A stretch of 55,775 nucleotides of DNA from Rhizopus sp. PT2906 (taxonomy: Eukaryota > Mucoromycota > Mucoromycetes > Mucorales > Rhizopodaceae): assembly GCA_025529335.1 (NCBI GenBank), contig JAMYHX010000277.1:1-55775 (forward strand). The letters are read 5' to 3'. Every line of letters begins with the position of its first letter. Position 1 is the first letter of the stretch. The notes beneath the pieces were generated by a model that was given only the letters and a program-made list of their open reading frames with translations, did no database searches and had not been told where the DNA came from. A program made the position numbers and the translations under genes. Shown one piece after another: positions 1-11,112 of this stretch.

Positions 1-362
1 GTGTTTTCACCCAAGTGTTGAGCAACTTCGAGGACAAGACGTCCACCAGCGTGATCTTGAACTTCAAGAGCGTTCAAGATGGCAGGTAAGTTTTCTTGTT
101 CGAATTGGACATCGACAACAGCACCGATGACGGAACTATTGATACAAATTAGTTGTTGTTCTTTCTTTTCTTTATCTTTTTATTCATCATCTCTTCGTCC
201 TTACCGAATTTTACCGGTGGAAGCAGCAGTGGCGTAGGCACGAGCTAAGTTAATTGCAAGTGTTATTTGATTTGTTAATTATCTGCATGTTTCAAATTTA
301 CCAGCACTAGGAAGGCGGATGGTGCTTGAAGCAACGCGACCAAGAGCACGAGAAATAAACAT
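1..362 (-). CDS. ATP2: Mitochondrial F1-ATPase beta subunit, 5' part (window edge)
   Basis: Catalytic beta subunit of mitochondrial ATP synthase; only the N-terminal coding part lies in the window and the gene continues left of base 1. Three exons read from the ATG at 362-360: 362-302, 244-205 and 135-1, joined at GTAAAT/TTAG and GTAAGG/ATAG sites with frame kept. The product starts MFISRALGRVASS, a basic, Ser/Ala-rich mitochondrial presequence, then reads STGKIRSVIGAVVDVQF, followed by the stretch containing AILNALEVQDH and LVLEVAQHLGEN. This is the conserved start of F1 beta, so identity is firm. The catalytic P-loop domain is outside the window. A CRE-like motif lies about 210 bp upstream, and the F1 delta gene is 6 kb away on the other strand. 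Confidence 0.96.
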
Positions 363-570
363 TGCTTAAATACCGAAAGGAAAAGGGGTTAAAGACGGTT
401 ACGGTAAAAAAGGCTTATTTACAAAGAAGAAAAAAAGAAACCCTGCCCAAAAAAATATTTACTCAAGAAAAGGGCGGGGGCTACGGAGAATGAAAAAAAT
501 TAGCTACCCTGAAGCGCTAGGGGGGTTGTGCTGTACTGATATTAGGCGCACACCCTAAAAATGATATTAG

Positions 571-580
571 TTACGTCACG
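571..580 (-). promoter_or_regulatory. CRE-like motif upstream of ATP2 (CGTGACGTAA on the gene strand)
   Basis: The plus strand reads TTACGTCACG, about 210 bp upstream of the ATP2 start. The identical 10-mer, in the same orientation to its gene, occurs 128 bp upstream of the ribosomal P2 gene (13491-13500). TGACGT is the core bound by ATF/CREB-type bZIP factors. That it acts as a shared site is inference. Confidence 0.4.
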
Positions 581-715
581 TTTTTTTTTTTTTGGTTTTT
601 TCCACTTACTACATTAGTTGGCCTAGCTAACAGGCTAATGGCTTGTCCTAAAAGCCCTGCACAGTTCTTGTGCCTCTTTGAAGCAATTCTAGTCTTGATT
701 GAATGTCATAGTTAG

Positions 716-1048
716 ATGAAATATAGTTTGTCAAAATTGACCGAATATCCCTTGCTGCATTCGCGTCTCGATTCCAGATCTATCGAAATAGTATTAAATT
801 ACTCGGTATATGATTACCAACTGAACAGTGATTACACACTTTCAATGGGTAAATGCTCTGCTGCTGAGCTATTTCATCGTCTGTTAATATTTCAAATATT
901 CTAATTTCCTTTGGAAATACCTGAGGCTCTTTTTGACACACTCGCTACTCTTGCACATAATTTTCATGTCTGCCCCCAAACAGACTTGTCTACTTCTCCT
1001 TCCATTTTTCAGCCTTCTTCTTCTTTTTCTATGATTACTAGGATCTAG
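716..1048 (+). pseudogene. Decayed coding fragment with one in-frame stop
   Basis: From the ATG at 716 a frame runs 62 codons to TAA at 902-904. It then continues in the same frame for 47 more codons with protein-like composition (starts FPLEIPEALFDTLATLAHNF) to TAG at 1046. The two halves read as one protein interrupted by a stop. No domain is recognised. It may be a remnant of a mobile-element or lineage-specific gene. It stands alone in a gene-poor region, and no promoter or partner exon was seen. Confidence 0.3.
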
Positions 1049-4000
1049 ATTCTACATATCAAATAAAAAGGATATCTATGGTTAATCCTGTATCTGCGAT
1101 AATATATCATCGAACTCGTTGGCTCATAGCGATTCTGTAGCTCATTGTCACAACTGCTGCACACTTTGCTTGTTCTGTACTCATCTACCTTAACAACTAT
1201 ACATTTTTGAAAAGTGCCACTTGAACTCCCTTATAGTTAAATAAACCAGGTTCATTGATGTTTTCATGATAGTTATTCATGCTGTAAAAATTACCTTCAC
1301 TAGTATTGGACGGACTTCATGCTTGCAGAAACTGTAGCGTCTCTGTAGGCAACGGCACATCTTTGAACTTCATTTGAAGTAATCTTGCTTTTCTTTCTCC
1401 TATTATTTCTTTGCTTCTTTGTTAACTTATGAGCTAGTTTTGGATGAAGTTGTTTGCTGTGGTCAAGCATTCCAATTGTTGCTTCGGTAGCGTTGTACAA
1501 GCCGATCCTCTTATTGGGATACATATAGCCATTGCTTTCTATATGTCACTATCCATATAGTAATATAGACCCTTCCATTATCACTGACATATTGCAGGTG
1601 GCTGAAATAACGCTAATGATTCCCATAAACTTAAATCTGTAAAAAACCTTTGGTGAAGCAATTAGGTCATAGACGACTCGAACGTTTACAGCATTTTTTC
1701 TAGACTGGAGCTCTACTTGTGTTGCCCATTTAAATCCGCACTGTTATCCACATGAAAGCGGTATGGACTAATAGCGATTTACAAATTTGCGGTATAATAC
1801 TTATTGATATTGGGCGTTTGAAATAGAAAATGAATGTGCTTTTCTTAGGACCTTGGTTGTAAGCTCAGAATCAGTATCAACACATGTAACGAGGCCACAG
1901 TTTCCTAAAAATCACATTTAGATTGTTCTCTAGAAAGAGTGTACAAGCTTCTCGCCCAATTAGAAAGATCAAGGCGTCGAGGCAACTTATTAAGCTCATC
2001 GAATGTGTGGATAGTGTGTTCTATTTATATGTTCGTATTAGTTATGCTCTCTTATTTTCTCATTACGATATTAAATCTCTATGCCTATATACCTGACCTG
2101 GATGAAATTGATTTACGAAGCATCTTGGGCTATAGAAAGTTCAAGCGTTTAGACCTGTACTTTGTCATATTATATGCTGTTATCTCTTGATCTTCTTCGC
2201 TGTACATGATCCAAGTTAAATATTTCTTTCCACAGCTGCTCTTTCCAAATAAGAATTTTGTATTGTTTAGCATAATCTGTTTTTCTTATAAACAATATTG
2301 CCTATTTAAGGAAAGAGATTAATTTATGATATGGGCTTCATTTTGTTAATTATACGTTTGGACGAATACTTGATCCTTCGGATACGATTGTTGCGTTTGG
2401 ATCGTTGAATTTTTCACTATATGCCCTTCTCAGGAGTTGACAAAAAGTATCAGAAGAAATGGAGATATGTACTGCTGATAGTAAGTGTTACTAATTGTTT
2501 TTTTTATTTAAACAGAAGAATTATCTATTTGATGTGATGCTTGACGTTATCAAGACTGTAGTTTTCTATATCTTGTAACATGGTGCGTTTCTTTTTAACT
2601 CGACACTTTTTTGAATCCCCAATTAAATTTTGAAATGTAATCAAAGTGAGCAGGCTTAGTGTTTTGCTAATAGAAGCAGTCATACCTGTTAATAATTAAC
2701 TTTAAAGCATTTCTAACTGCTTTTCTTTATAAACACGTTTACATTTGTTTTGAATAGATTTCAATTTCTGTCGGGAAATGAAAATTAAGCAGAGAGCTTA
2801 TGAAATTTGTAATGTTTAAGCGGCGTGTGGAACGAGTTGATGGTAGGAAAAAGAGATTTATTTCAATTTCCGATATTTTATAGCGACAATAGAGACAGGG
2901 CGGTAGAGCGACTTTTAAGTATATTAAACTCTTTTAGGTAATGGCAATTTCAAGTATACTTGCAGGTACACATTTTAGCAGAATACGAAATGACTATTTT
3001 CACAAATTGCTTATATTACCTCCAGTTACAGGGTGATGCCTTAAAGCATCAAATGAGGCAAATTTTGTTCGTACCAATGGATGATAGAATTGCATAGCAA
3101 TCAAAATATTGTGAGTCGCACTGTTTTTAACGAAAAGTTTGCTAATTACCACATATCTAGTCTCTTCAATAGGTGTAGAGGAAACTATCCTATACATATG
3201 AATCCAGAATTGAGGCTCTGTAACCGGTTTGAGCACATATTCATCAGTTTCGCCCGGTTCAAGTGCCTTGCATGTTAAAAAATAGGCCATATTACAGACA
3301 TCCTGTCTAAGTGTAGTGTGTTCTTCAGCGATGACTCTTAGTAGCTGTTAATATAAATGAGTTAATGAAAAGTGGAGATATGTATTCATGACTGTCTTAA
3401 ACACTTGCTTTTACATCAGAGTAACTGTTATTTGAGCAATACTAGGAGCACTGCAGAACAAAAGACTGTCAAGGCTATTTGTGGTTTAATTCAGAAACTA
3501 CTCAGGGCTGCTATACGAGAATATTTGAGGAGTCACGGCGTATACTTTGATCTTTCCCTGATGCCTGCGTCCAGACTTGTTCAAAATAAAGTTGCTGTTT
3601 TTTCATGCTTCGGAATACGTCTATCATTTGCTATTACCATTTTTGGGTGGCGGCGTTCTTTTGATTTATGCATAACTTGCTTCACTTCCCTATAAAAGGC
3701 TGCTATTTTATAGCAAATAAAGTACATAACAACTACTACAAAATAGTGTTTATCTAGTTTTTACTAGCAAAAGTCAAAGGGAAAAAAGGGATCTGCCAGA
3801 GTGATACAAATAGTGTGTGTGACCAAGACTAGGAAATAAGCCCAAAGACGTGTGACATAAACAAATGCATGAAATTTATTGCCTTTTAGTCTTTTTACTA
3901 TATAAAAATAGAGGTGAATAACCTCATTATCATGTATATTCAAGTGATAATCTAAAGAATATAAAAAGTATAAAAAAGATAGACAAAGAGTCATGAAACA

Positions 4001-6086
4001 CTTTAGAAATAAACAAAGGTGTGAGCATAAACCTTATTTTCTTGAAAGGAGTAAAGCCTTATTTATTGAAAACAATAACTTCACATAACTAAGAAAAGAG
4101 TATAAAAAGAGAGAAATTTACCTCTATTCCTTTTTCTCTCTCTTTCTTTTCTCTTTACTCTTTTTGGTTCCTTCTGGTTGTTCTCTTTGGTCAAGGTAAG
4201 TTTCTTTTTTATAAACTGACTCAGCAAGGCGATGGTTGTGTGTTCAAGGATTTCTATGCAATCTCTTTCTATGATGCTCAACACGTGTCCTGGACTGACA
4301 ACGATCGTTCGTTTCATCACTCAACTGGAGGCTTTCAGGCAACCAAAAGGAGAGTTATGGACATTCGATTGGAATTTTTACAGGGGGTTAGTAGCTAGTT
4401 GGGAGCTAGTTATCTGAGATCACAACTGTGACAGATTGTTTGATGGTGCTTCCTGCTGTCTGGCTGGCGCAGTAGGGCACATAAACTAGTTAACAATTGA
4501 CAAGACTCAGCTAATACATACCCCAACGGTACGTCTGCTACTGCGGGTCTTTGCAGGCTGCTTGATACTTGATAGTCTGGTTTTTATAGGTGCCTGGTCC
4601 CTTGTTCTGATGGCCAATGGCCGACCTGAAGAATGCCGTCACAGCAGTAATCAGAACTTTTAGAAGTCTTTGATATCGTTGCTAACATTTTTTTTTTCCT
4701 TCTCTTTTAGGTTTTCTTTGGTGCAAAGCACTGGCTTTTGGGAATAATCTTTAATAATAAATAGTTTTTTATGAATGACTTTTACTGCTGTCTTTATTTA
4801 TATTAAAAAATGCATTTTTTTCTAAATCACTCAAGTTACTATATTGAGGATATGTTACAGCATCAGAACTGTACTAATACTAATGGATACAGCCACACTC
4901 TTATTACGCACAGTTGACCAACTTAACACTGAGAAGCTCACAAGAATCCAAGCTACAGTGGAATTAACGAGTGCAAAAATATTTAAACATCACAATAAAA
5001 TACTCGATTGCTTAACAGCTACTGTCAATAGATTGAATGCAAAGTTAGAGTATATCAAAGCCTTTGTTTTATGAAAGAAGACGTAATACTATGAATGATA
5101 GTATGATTCTATTGATTTGGTAGAAAATATCCAAATGTTGCCAGGCAAAAGAGAGATTATACAGATGTTATACGGACAAAGGCTCTACTTACAATGTAAA
5201 TCCAATTTTCTTACTTTTTAAAAGCAAAATAGACAGTAAAATATAAATATATTCAATGCATTACTATATGATTGCTGATATAAAAACCATAAAGAGCGGT
5301 AGGGCATAAGCAAAGTTATTGTAAAAAGCCTACTTTATAAATTATATGCCACTTTGGGTTGTAGCATTCAAGTATAAATTAAGTTGTATGATGCTTTTTT
5401 CACTTGAACAGCCTTCAGCTTCCTTTTAAAAGAGCATTTACAGCTTGGGGAGTATTACCTTTTTTGAATTTTGCGGTGTCCTTTTGTACTATATTACCCT
5501 ATTATTTAATACATATTTTCTGACAAAGCTTGGACAGCTTCTAGAAGAAGCTTCCATCTTTGCTTTGAAAGAAAGAAAACAAAAGAACATATACTTCAAG
5601 AAGTTTTATGGTCATTTCATATGCAGAAAAAGTTGCTAAAAGTCGTATTAGTAATGAAAGAATTACCATCCGGCGTCATTGCAAATATCTAATAAGACAA
5701 TATAAAACGGTGATTTTACTTTTCTTACAGTGCGATGCCTCTTCACTGTGCTGAACGCTATAATAATGTACACAAGGACAGCTTATTTCTACGTGCCTTT
5801 TTCGCCTAATACTCAAGGCTGGATCTGCCTGATGAAACTTATATCAATCTATATTCAATTTATAGAAAATGAAGACATCCTATTCCATCGTATTATCATA
5901 CTTCTAAGCCAAAATTCTCAATTAAAACTTGCAAGTTTCCAACATTATACTTTTCTTTTATAAATAGAGCAAAAAAACTTGCAGCTTGTTTCATTAGATT
6001 TAGTATGACTAATTTCAACAAGTTAGGATGGGCCTTTGTTACTTTTTTGTAGTGTATGCGCTATATTTGCAATAAAGTTGATCGCT

Positions 6087-6144
<58 letters not shown>

Positions 6145-6336
6145 CAGAGAAAATATACATCAGCTTTGGTGCAAAAGTATGGTGCGCCTAAAATTACCCC
6201 ATTGCTCATACGTCATCAATTTGGCGGTTACCCCCGCTGCCAGCATGGAATTTTTTTCAAAGTCCTGTCCCAAGCTTAATATCAAAAATAGACTGAAAAA
6301 AGGGCTTTTCCCTTTCTACTAGAATTTTTTTAAAGA
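1049..6336. other. Gene-poor stretch between the two F1-ATPase genes
   Basis: AT-rich DNA without a convincing intact gene. It holds several short open frames of uncertain status: a basic 74-codon frame on the minus strand (1300-1524); a minus-strand frame at 3000-3290 that can be extended upstream to an acceptor-like TTAACAG near 3345 and ends at a donor-like GTAATA, so it looks like a lone exon; and plus-strand frames at 4844-5074 and 5730-5963. None matches a family I know. The stretch ends with a long A tract (see 6088-6143). Likely a graveyard of inserted, decayed sequence. Confidence 0.5.
6088..6143 (+). repeat. 56-nt A tract preceded by AATAAA
   Basis: A homopolymer of 56 A begins 11 nt after an AATAAA polyadenylation signal (6071-6076), as expected for the 3' end of a retroposed transcript or LINE. 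The 9-mer AAGCAGAGA at its right edge (6142-6150) recurs at 2787-2795, which could be a target-site duplication flanking a 3.35 kb insertion. That match is short and may be chance. Confidence 0.6.
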
Positions 6337-7064
6337 ATGAACGTTCTCGCCAGATCTGCTCGCGCTGCCATCAAGCCTGCCCGTTTGGGTAAGTTGTCTA
6401 TGAATTATATTGAAACATATACTGACATTTCAAATTAGCTCGTTTCTATGCCTCTGAAGCTCCTGCTTCTACTGAAGCCCTTCGTTTGACCTTTGTTGTT
6501 CCTCACAAGGTATATCAACACATATGCACATATATACATACACCAACAATGACGTTCGATTTAACATTTGGACTCATCATAGGCCATCTACAAGGGTACT
6601 ACTGTTCAACAAGTTAACTTGGCCGCCACTTCTGGTGACATGGGTATCCTTGCCAATCACGTTCCTTCCATTGAACAATTGAACCCTGGTGTTGTCGAGA
6701 TCATTGAAAGCGCTGAAATTACCAAGAAGTTCTTTGGTAAAATAGATACATTTGATTATAAAACTTGACTAACCATACAAACAATTAGTCTCTGGCGGTT
6801 TTGCTACTATCAACCCCGATAGCTCTCTCAACATCAATGCTGTTGAAGCTGTCTCTCTTGATGAACTTTCTCTTGAAGTAAGATATATATAAATATATGA
6901 CTAAGGAGAAACATTAACATATCTCTTTCTCTTTTTAGCGTGTTCAAACTGCCCTTGCTGAAGCTCAACGCAATGCTGCCAACGCTGCTTCTGAAAAGGA
7001 AAAGGCCATTGCCAAGATTGAAGCTGATGTTTATGAAGCTCTCCAAACTGCTTTGACCAAATAA
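6337..7064 (+). CDS. ATP16: Mitochondrial F1-ATPase delta subunit (bacterial epsilon type)
   Basis: Central-stalk subunit of mitochondrial ATP synthase, coupling gamma-subunit rotation to the c-ring. Five exons (6337-6388, 6439-6509, 6583-6736, 6789-6877, 6939-7064) give 163 residues. The N-terminus MNVLARSARAAIKPARLARF is a typical presequence. Next comes the beta-sandwich domain (LRLTFVVPHK, then SGDMGILANHVPSIEQLNPG, a family hallmark, then FFVSGGFATINPDSSLNI), and a helical C-terminal domain rich in Ala/Glu/Lys. Length and order match the family (about 160-170 residues). All introns are 46-73 nt with GT-AG ends. It is divergent to ATP2, 6 kb upstream, with decayed sequence between them. 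Confidence 0.95.
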
Positions 7065-7420
7065 ATTTATTTAAAGTCGTTAATTGTATAATAAGGGAAT
7101 CTATATCAATAAAAGAAAAACCCTAGGTGTCTTTGTTCAAACAGCATTGTTAATACTTACCAGTGTACGATGTACCTAGAAGAAGACTGATTGTATAATG
7201 TTATTTTGTATCAGTAATTTTCAAGATGAGGAATCTATTTGTAAAATAGAGTGCTAGCTTAGCCATAGTTAGCTCAACTATATTTCATAGGAAGATTACA
7301 CTTGCCCCCTAAGACAGACAGTGAAGATTTGAATTCTCAGTGTACCCTTTCAACCACGCCTTGAAAGAAAATACGTGACTACTGCTACCATCTTTTCTCT
7401 CTCTCTCTCAATTTTATTAC
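7065..7420. other. Intergenic, ATP16 3' end to PCC1 promoter
   Basis: Contains an AATAAA-like signal (AATAAAAG near 7108) for ATP16 and a CT-rich tract (about 7391-7412) just before the PCC1 start. Nothing else recognised. Confidence 0.5.
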
Positions 7421-7768
7421 ATGGACAAGACAATGTATTTATAAAAAGAAACGACAACATTCCAACAATTTAACTATTTCTCTGTAGAACATTAGAAATT
7501 CCTTTACCAAATGAAAGGTTAGCAACAATTGCTGCACGAGTGATTGAAGTAGACAAAGAACTTAAGGCAGATCAAGTCAAAAGGACGATTGCAGCTGAAG
7601 GAAATATACTAAAAGTGTAAAATATGAATCAAACAAGCAAATAATCAACCTAATAATCAATTATATAGACGCTTTGATTGTTATACAACCAAAATGCTTA
7701 GAGTATCAGTCAATTCATTTCTAGAATACTTGACAATGGTGACACGAACCATGGAAGCATTTCAATAG
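7421..7768 (+). CDS. PCC1: KEOPS/EKC complex subunit Pcc1 (three short exons)
   Basis: Small dimerisation subunit of the KEOPS/EKC complex, which makes t6A37 on ANN-decoding tRNAs and is also linked to telomeres and transcription. The gene is hidden because its exons are short: 7421-7434 (14 nt), 7488-7616 and 7669-7768, giving 80 residues. After splicing the protein reads MDKTITLEIPLPNERLATI, then ARVIEVDKELK, AAEGNILKVRF and LRVSVNSFLEYLTMVTRTME. The pattern of P.ER.A.IA, V..EL, G..L.V.F and LRV.VNSFL..L fits Pcc1/CTAG1/LAGE3. Both introns (53 and 52 nt) have GT-AG ends and keep frame. It sits between ATP16 and GPI on the same strand. I am fairly sure of the family. Confidence 0.85.
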
Positions 7769-8202
7769 ACACGAATAATAAAATGATGACTATTACATAT
7801 GAAAGGTTAAAAATACCACTCACCTTTAAGAGAGAGGGAGGCTTAAGATTACTATCACGTATGCAGAGAAACATAGGGAATAAGCGGGTTGTGAGCAGAA
7901 CCCGAGGCTCGAGATAAAACAAAAAGATGAAGTGAATGTTTAATGAAAAGCATCTCTTTATCTTTCTCAAACGAGTTGCTTGGAGTAAATTATTACAGTT
8001 CAACATATTTATTTATCATAAAGAAGCTGCCTTGATCATATCTGATTACTAACGATGACAATTGCTTACTTTTATAATGACTGATTTAAGGCTCAGCAGC
8101 ATAAAGTTATTAAAAATCAACCCCATTTATAAAGTCTGGCCCAATTTTTCCCTTTTTTTTTTCTTTCTTTTATATTTTTTATAAAAACAACACGTACAAA
8201 AA
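7769..8202. other. Intergenic, promoter of GPI
   Basis: AT-rich, ending in a pyrimidine-rich T tract (about 8148-8174) typical of strong fungal promoters, just before ATAAAAACAACACG and the GPI start. No gene seen. Confidence 0.5.
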
Positions 8203-9999
8203 ATGGTTTTAGCAAACAAATTGAACGCTTGGAGTAAGCTTCAAGAACACTTTGATGCTGAAGGAGAAAATATTGTCATCAAAGAGCTCTTTGAAAAGGA
8301 TCCTCAACGTTTTGCCAAGTATCATCGCATCTTTAAGGGCTCTGATAAGACAAACACCTCCATCCTCTTTGATTTCTCTAAAAATCGCGTCACTGACCAA
8401 ACTCTCAGTCTCTTGCTCGAGTTAGCCAAGGAAGCCAAGGTGGAAGAAATGCGTGAAAAGATGTTCACCGGTGAACATATCAATTTCACTGAAGACCGTG
8501 CTGTCCTTCACGTTGCTCTTCGTAACCTTTCTGACAAACCCATCTATGACAATGGTGCTGACGTTATGCCTGAGGTTCGTGAAGTATTGGCTCACATGAA
8601 GGAATTCTCTGAAGCTATTCGCTCGGGTGAATGGAAGGGTTACACCGGCAAGGCTATTACTGATATCGTCAACATTGGTATTGGTGGTTCAGACCTTGGT
8701 CCTGTCATGGTCACTGAAGCATTAAAATCTTATGCAAAGGAAGGCTTGAAGGCTCATTTTGTCTCCAACATTGATGGTACTCACCTCGCTGAAGTTGTCA
8801 AGTACCTTAATCCCGAAACAACTCTGTTCATCATTGCCTCAAAGACCTTCACGACCCAAGAAACCATGACTAACGCTGAATCTGCCAAAGATTGGTTCTT
8901 GGCTACTGCAAAGGATGTAAGTATATAAAATGACGTGTTTCTTTACCAAGGTGATCTTATCATGATATTGATCAACTGAATTTCTAATTTTCTAGGCCAG
9001 CCATATCGCGAAACACTTTGTTGCACTTTCTACAAACACAAAGCTAGTCACAGCATTCGGTATTGATCCAAAGAACATGTTCAAGTTCTGGGATTGGGTC
9101 GGTGGTCGTTACTCTCTCTGGTCTGCTATCGGCTTGTCTATTGCAATCACTATTGGTTATGACAACTTTGAGGAACTTCTTCGTGGTGGTTACGAAATGG
9201 ATCAACACTTCTTAAATACTCCTCTTGAGGACAATATTCCTGTATTGATGGCCCTCGTTGGTATCTGGTATAACAACTTTTATGGTGCTCAAACTGAAGC
9301 TATCCTTCCTTATGACCAATACATGCACCGATTCGCTGCTTATTTCCAACAGGTAAATATTAAGACTATCTAAAGTACATATTTTAATGAAGGATACAAT
9401 AGGGTAACATGGAATCCAACGGTAAATACGTTTCTCGCTCTGGTGCTGAGGTCGAGGCACAAACTGGTCCTATCATCTGGGGTGAACCTGGTACTAATGG
9501 TCAACATGCATTCTATCAGCTCATTCACCAAGGTACCAAATTGATCCCTTGTGATTTCCTTGCTCCCGTAGAGACACACAACCCTATTCGCAACGGTTTA
9601 CATCATGACATCTTGCTTTCCAACTTCTTTGCCCAAACCGAAGCCTTGATGGTTGGTAAGAACGAAGAACAAGTTCGCGCTGAGATGGGAGCCAATGTAG
9701 TCGAAAACATTGTTCCCCACAAGATCTTTAAGGGCAACAAGCCTACCAACTCCTTCTTGTTCCAAAAGTTGACTCCTGCTACTTTGGGTTCCCTCATCTC
9801 CATGTATGAACACAAGATCTTTGTTCAAGGTGCTATCTGGGATATCAATTCTTATGACCAATGGGGTGTTGAACTTGGTAAGCAATTGGCCAAGGCTATC
9901 TTGCCTGAACTCTCTGCCCCCGGTGAAGTCAGTTCTCACGATGGTTCAACTAATGGTTTGATCAACTATTACAAGAAGAACAAGAAGCAATATCAATAA
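8203..9999 (+). CDS. PGI1: Glucose-6-phosphate isomerase
   Basis: Interconverts glucose-6-phosphate and fructose-6-phosphate in the cytosol (glycolysis/gluconeogenesis). Three exons (8203-8916, 8996-9352, 9403-9999) encode 555 residues, the normal length. Visible landmarks: the sugar-phosphate loop NIGIGGSDLGP near residue 155-165; ASKTFTTQETMTNA; signature 1 DWVGGRYSLWSAIG at about 271-284; MESNGKYVSRSG at 360-371, with the catalytic Glu at 361; HQGTKLIPCDF; and signature 2 GVELGKQLAKAILPEL near the C-terminus. It starts at the first ATG after a T-rich promoter (AAAAAATGG). Codon use is strongly biased (GGT, GCT, AAC, AAG), as in abundant proteins. It converges with the MIR gene, with AATAAAG following the stop. 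Confidence 0.98.
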
Positions 10000-10136
10000 T
10001 TGTGTATTTTAACAACTCACATCTCATCATTTCTTTCTTTCATGTGTTTATAGTTTCAAAAGAAAATAATAAAGTTATTTTGTTTAAAAGTAATTGTGTG
10101 CTTTATTAAATACACATATAAAGGGTATAGAACAAC

Positions 10137-10957
10137 TTAGAAAACGACGCGCCATCTATCATTCTCATCAGGGCCAGCACCATAGCCAGTGACCTCATTA
10201 GCATCTTCAGCGATAAGTTCATCGTGACTATGCCTATTTTTGTTTAAAAGAGAAGGATTAATCAAAAGAATAGCCAATTCGTCTATTCGTTAAGCTTACA
10301 AAGTGACGCCAGTAGCAACATGTCTAAGAATGAAGGAACGACCGACGTACCAGGTCTAAAGAGAAAAAGTAAATAACTTGCTGTTAAGTGAAAATACACA
10401 ACTTACGGGATCCTCAACATCAAACTCTTCATTTTCAGCTTCGTCAAAGCCCCATTGTTCTACAATCCATTCATCATTTTCGTCAGTAAGGGAGTCATCA
10501 CCGTAACAAGTGACTTCCTGTTGTTCAGTAACTGGACTAGCAATATCAGGATGAGAATGAAGGTTGGCACGCGTTTCCGAGTGCTTGAGACGGATCACAT
10601 CACCGAAATTAACGTCTTCACCAGTACGTTCGTCGCCAAAGCGAGGAAGGACAATAAAAAACGTCTCGGAAGACGCTTCCCAACCACCGGCAAATGCCTT
10701 TTGTTGACCACTACCACCTTCATAATTGTCGCCTGATCGAGAGGTCAAGTAGCGGCCGGTCATGTTGTGCTTCAAGGCAACCAGGTTTCTGCAAATAAAA
10801 ATGTCAGCATGACTATTTTTAGTTTTCTACTCATTTATGCGTACCCGTATTTAATAATGTTTCCTTCAAGAGGAGCGCCGTAGTATTGATCGTCTATATA
10901 CATTACTCATTTCAGTCAAACAAGACAAGGTAATTCAAGAAATTGCTTACCAGACAT
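10137..10957 (-). CDS. MIR-domain protein without signal peptide
   Basis: Five exons (10957-10951, 10893-10845, 10788-10407, 10355-10300, 10233-10137) give 196 residues. The protein starts MSDDQYYGAPLEGNIIKYGN and shows repeats of the MIR type: VALKHNMTGRYLTSRSG, FGDVIRLKHSETRANLHSH and FILRHVATGVTLHSHDE, each with the LKH/LRH...LHSH pattern. It ends GAGPDENDRWRVVF. MIR beta-trefoils occur in protein O-mannosyltransferases, SDF2 and IP3 receptors, usually in the ER. Here there is no signal peptide or membrane segment, so the protein looks cytosolic and stand-alone. Its function is unknown; a ligand- or glycan-binding role would be a guess. Exon 1 is only 7 nt (ATGTCTG). Confidence 0.85.
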
Positions 10958-11112
10958 ATATGCTTGATGTTTTAAGAATAGAATAGTAAAGAAAATAGAG
11001 AAAAGGCAGAAAAGTTATTTAAATAATAATACACTCGTAGCACAGGAAACGTGCTTCACATTAGATTATGTAATTGCACCAGTTGAGAGAAATTCTGTAA
11101 CTTTATTTACAT

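Noticed and set aside
1300..1524. Basic minus-strand frame (LTKKQRNNRRKKSK) considered as a TnpB/Fanzor-like nuclease piece
   Set aside because: No RuvC-like or zinc-finger motifs, single short frame, similarity only in basic composition.
4081..4417. Opposing frames (minus 4081-4320, plus 4232-4417) as a gene
   Set aside because: Lysine/arginine-rich low-complexity end on one strand and no supported exons on either.
7840..7920. GC-richer patch checked as a tRNA gene
   Set aside because: No B-box (GGTTCRANYC) or cloverleaf pairing. No tRNA was found elsewhere in the window by eye.
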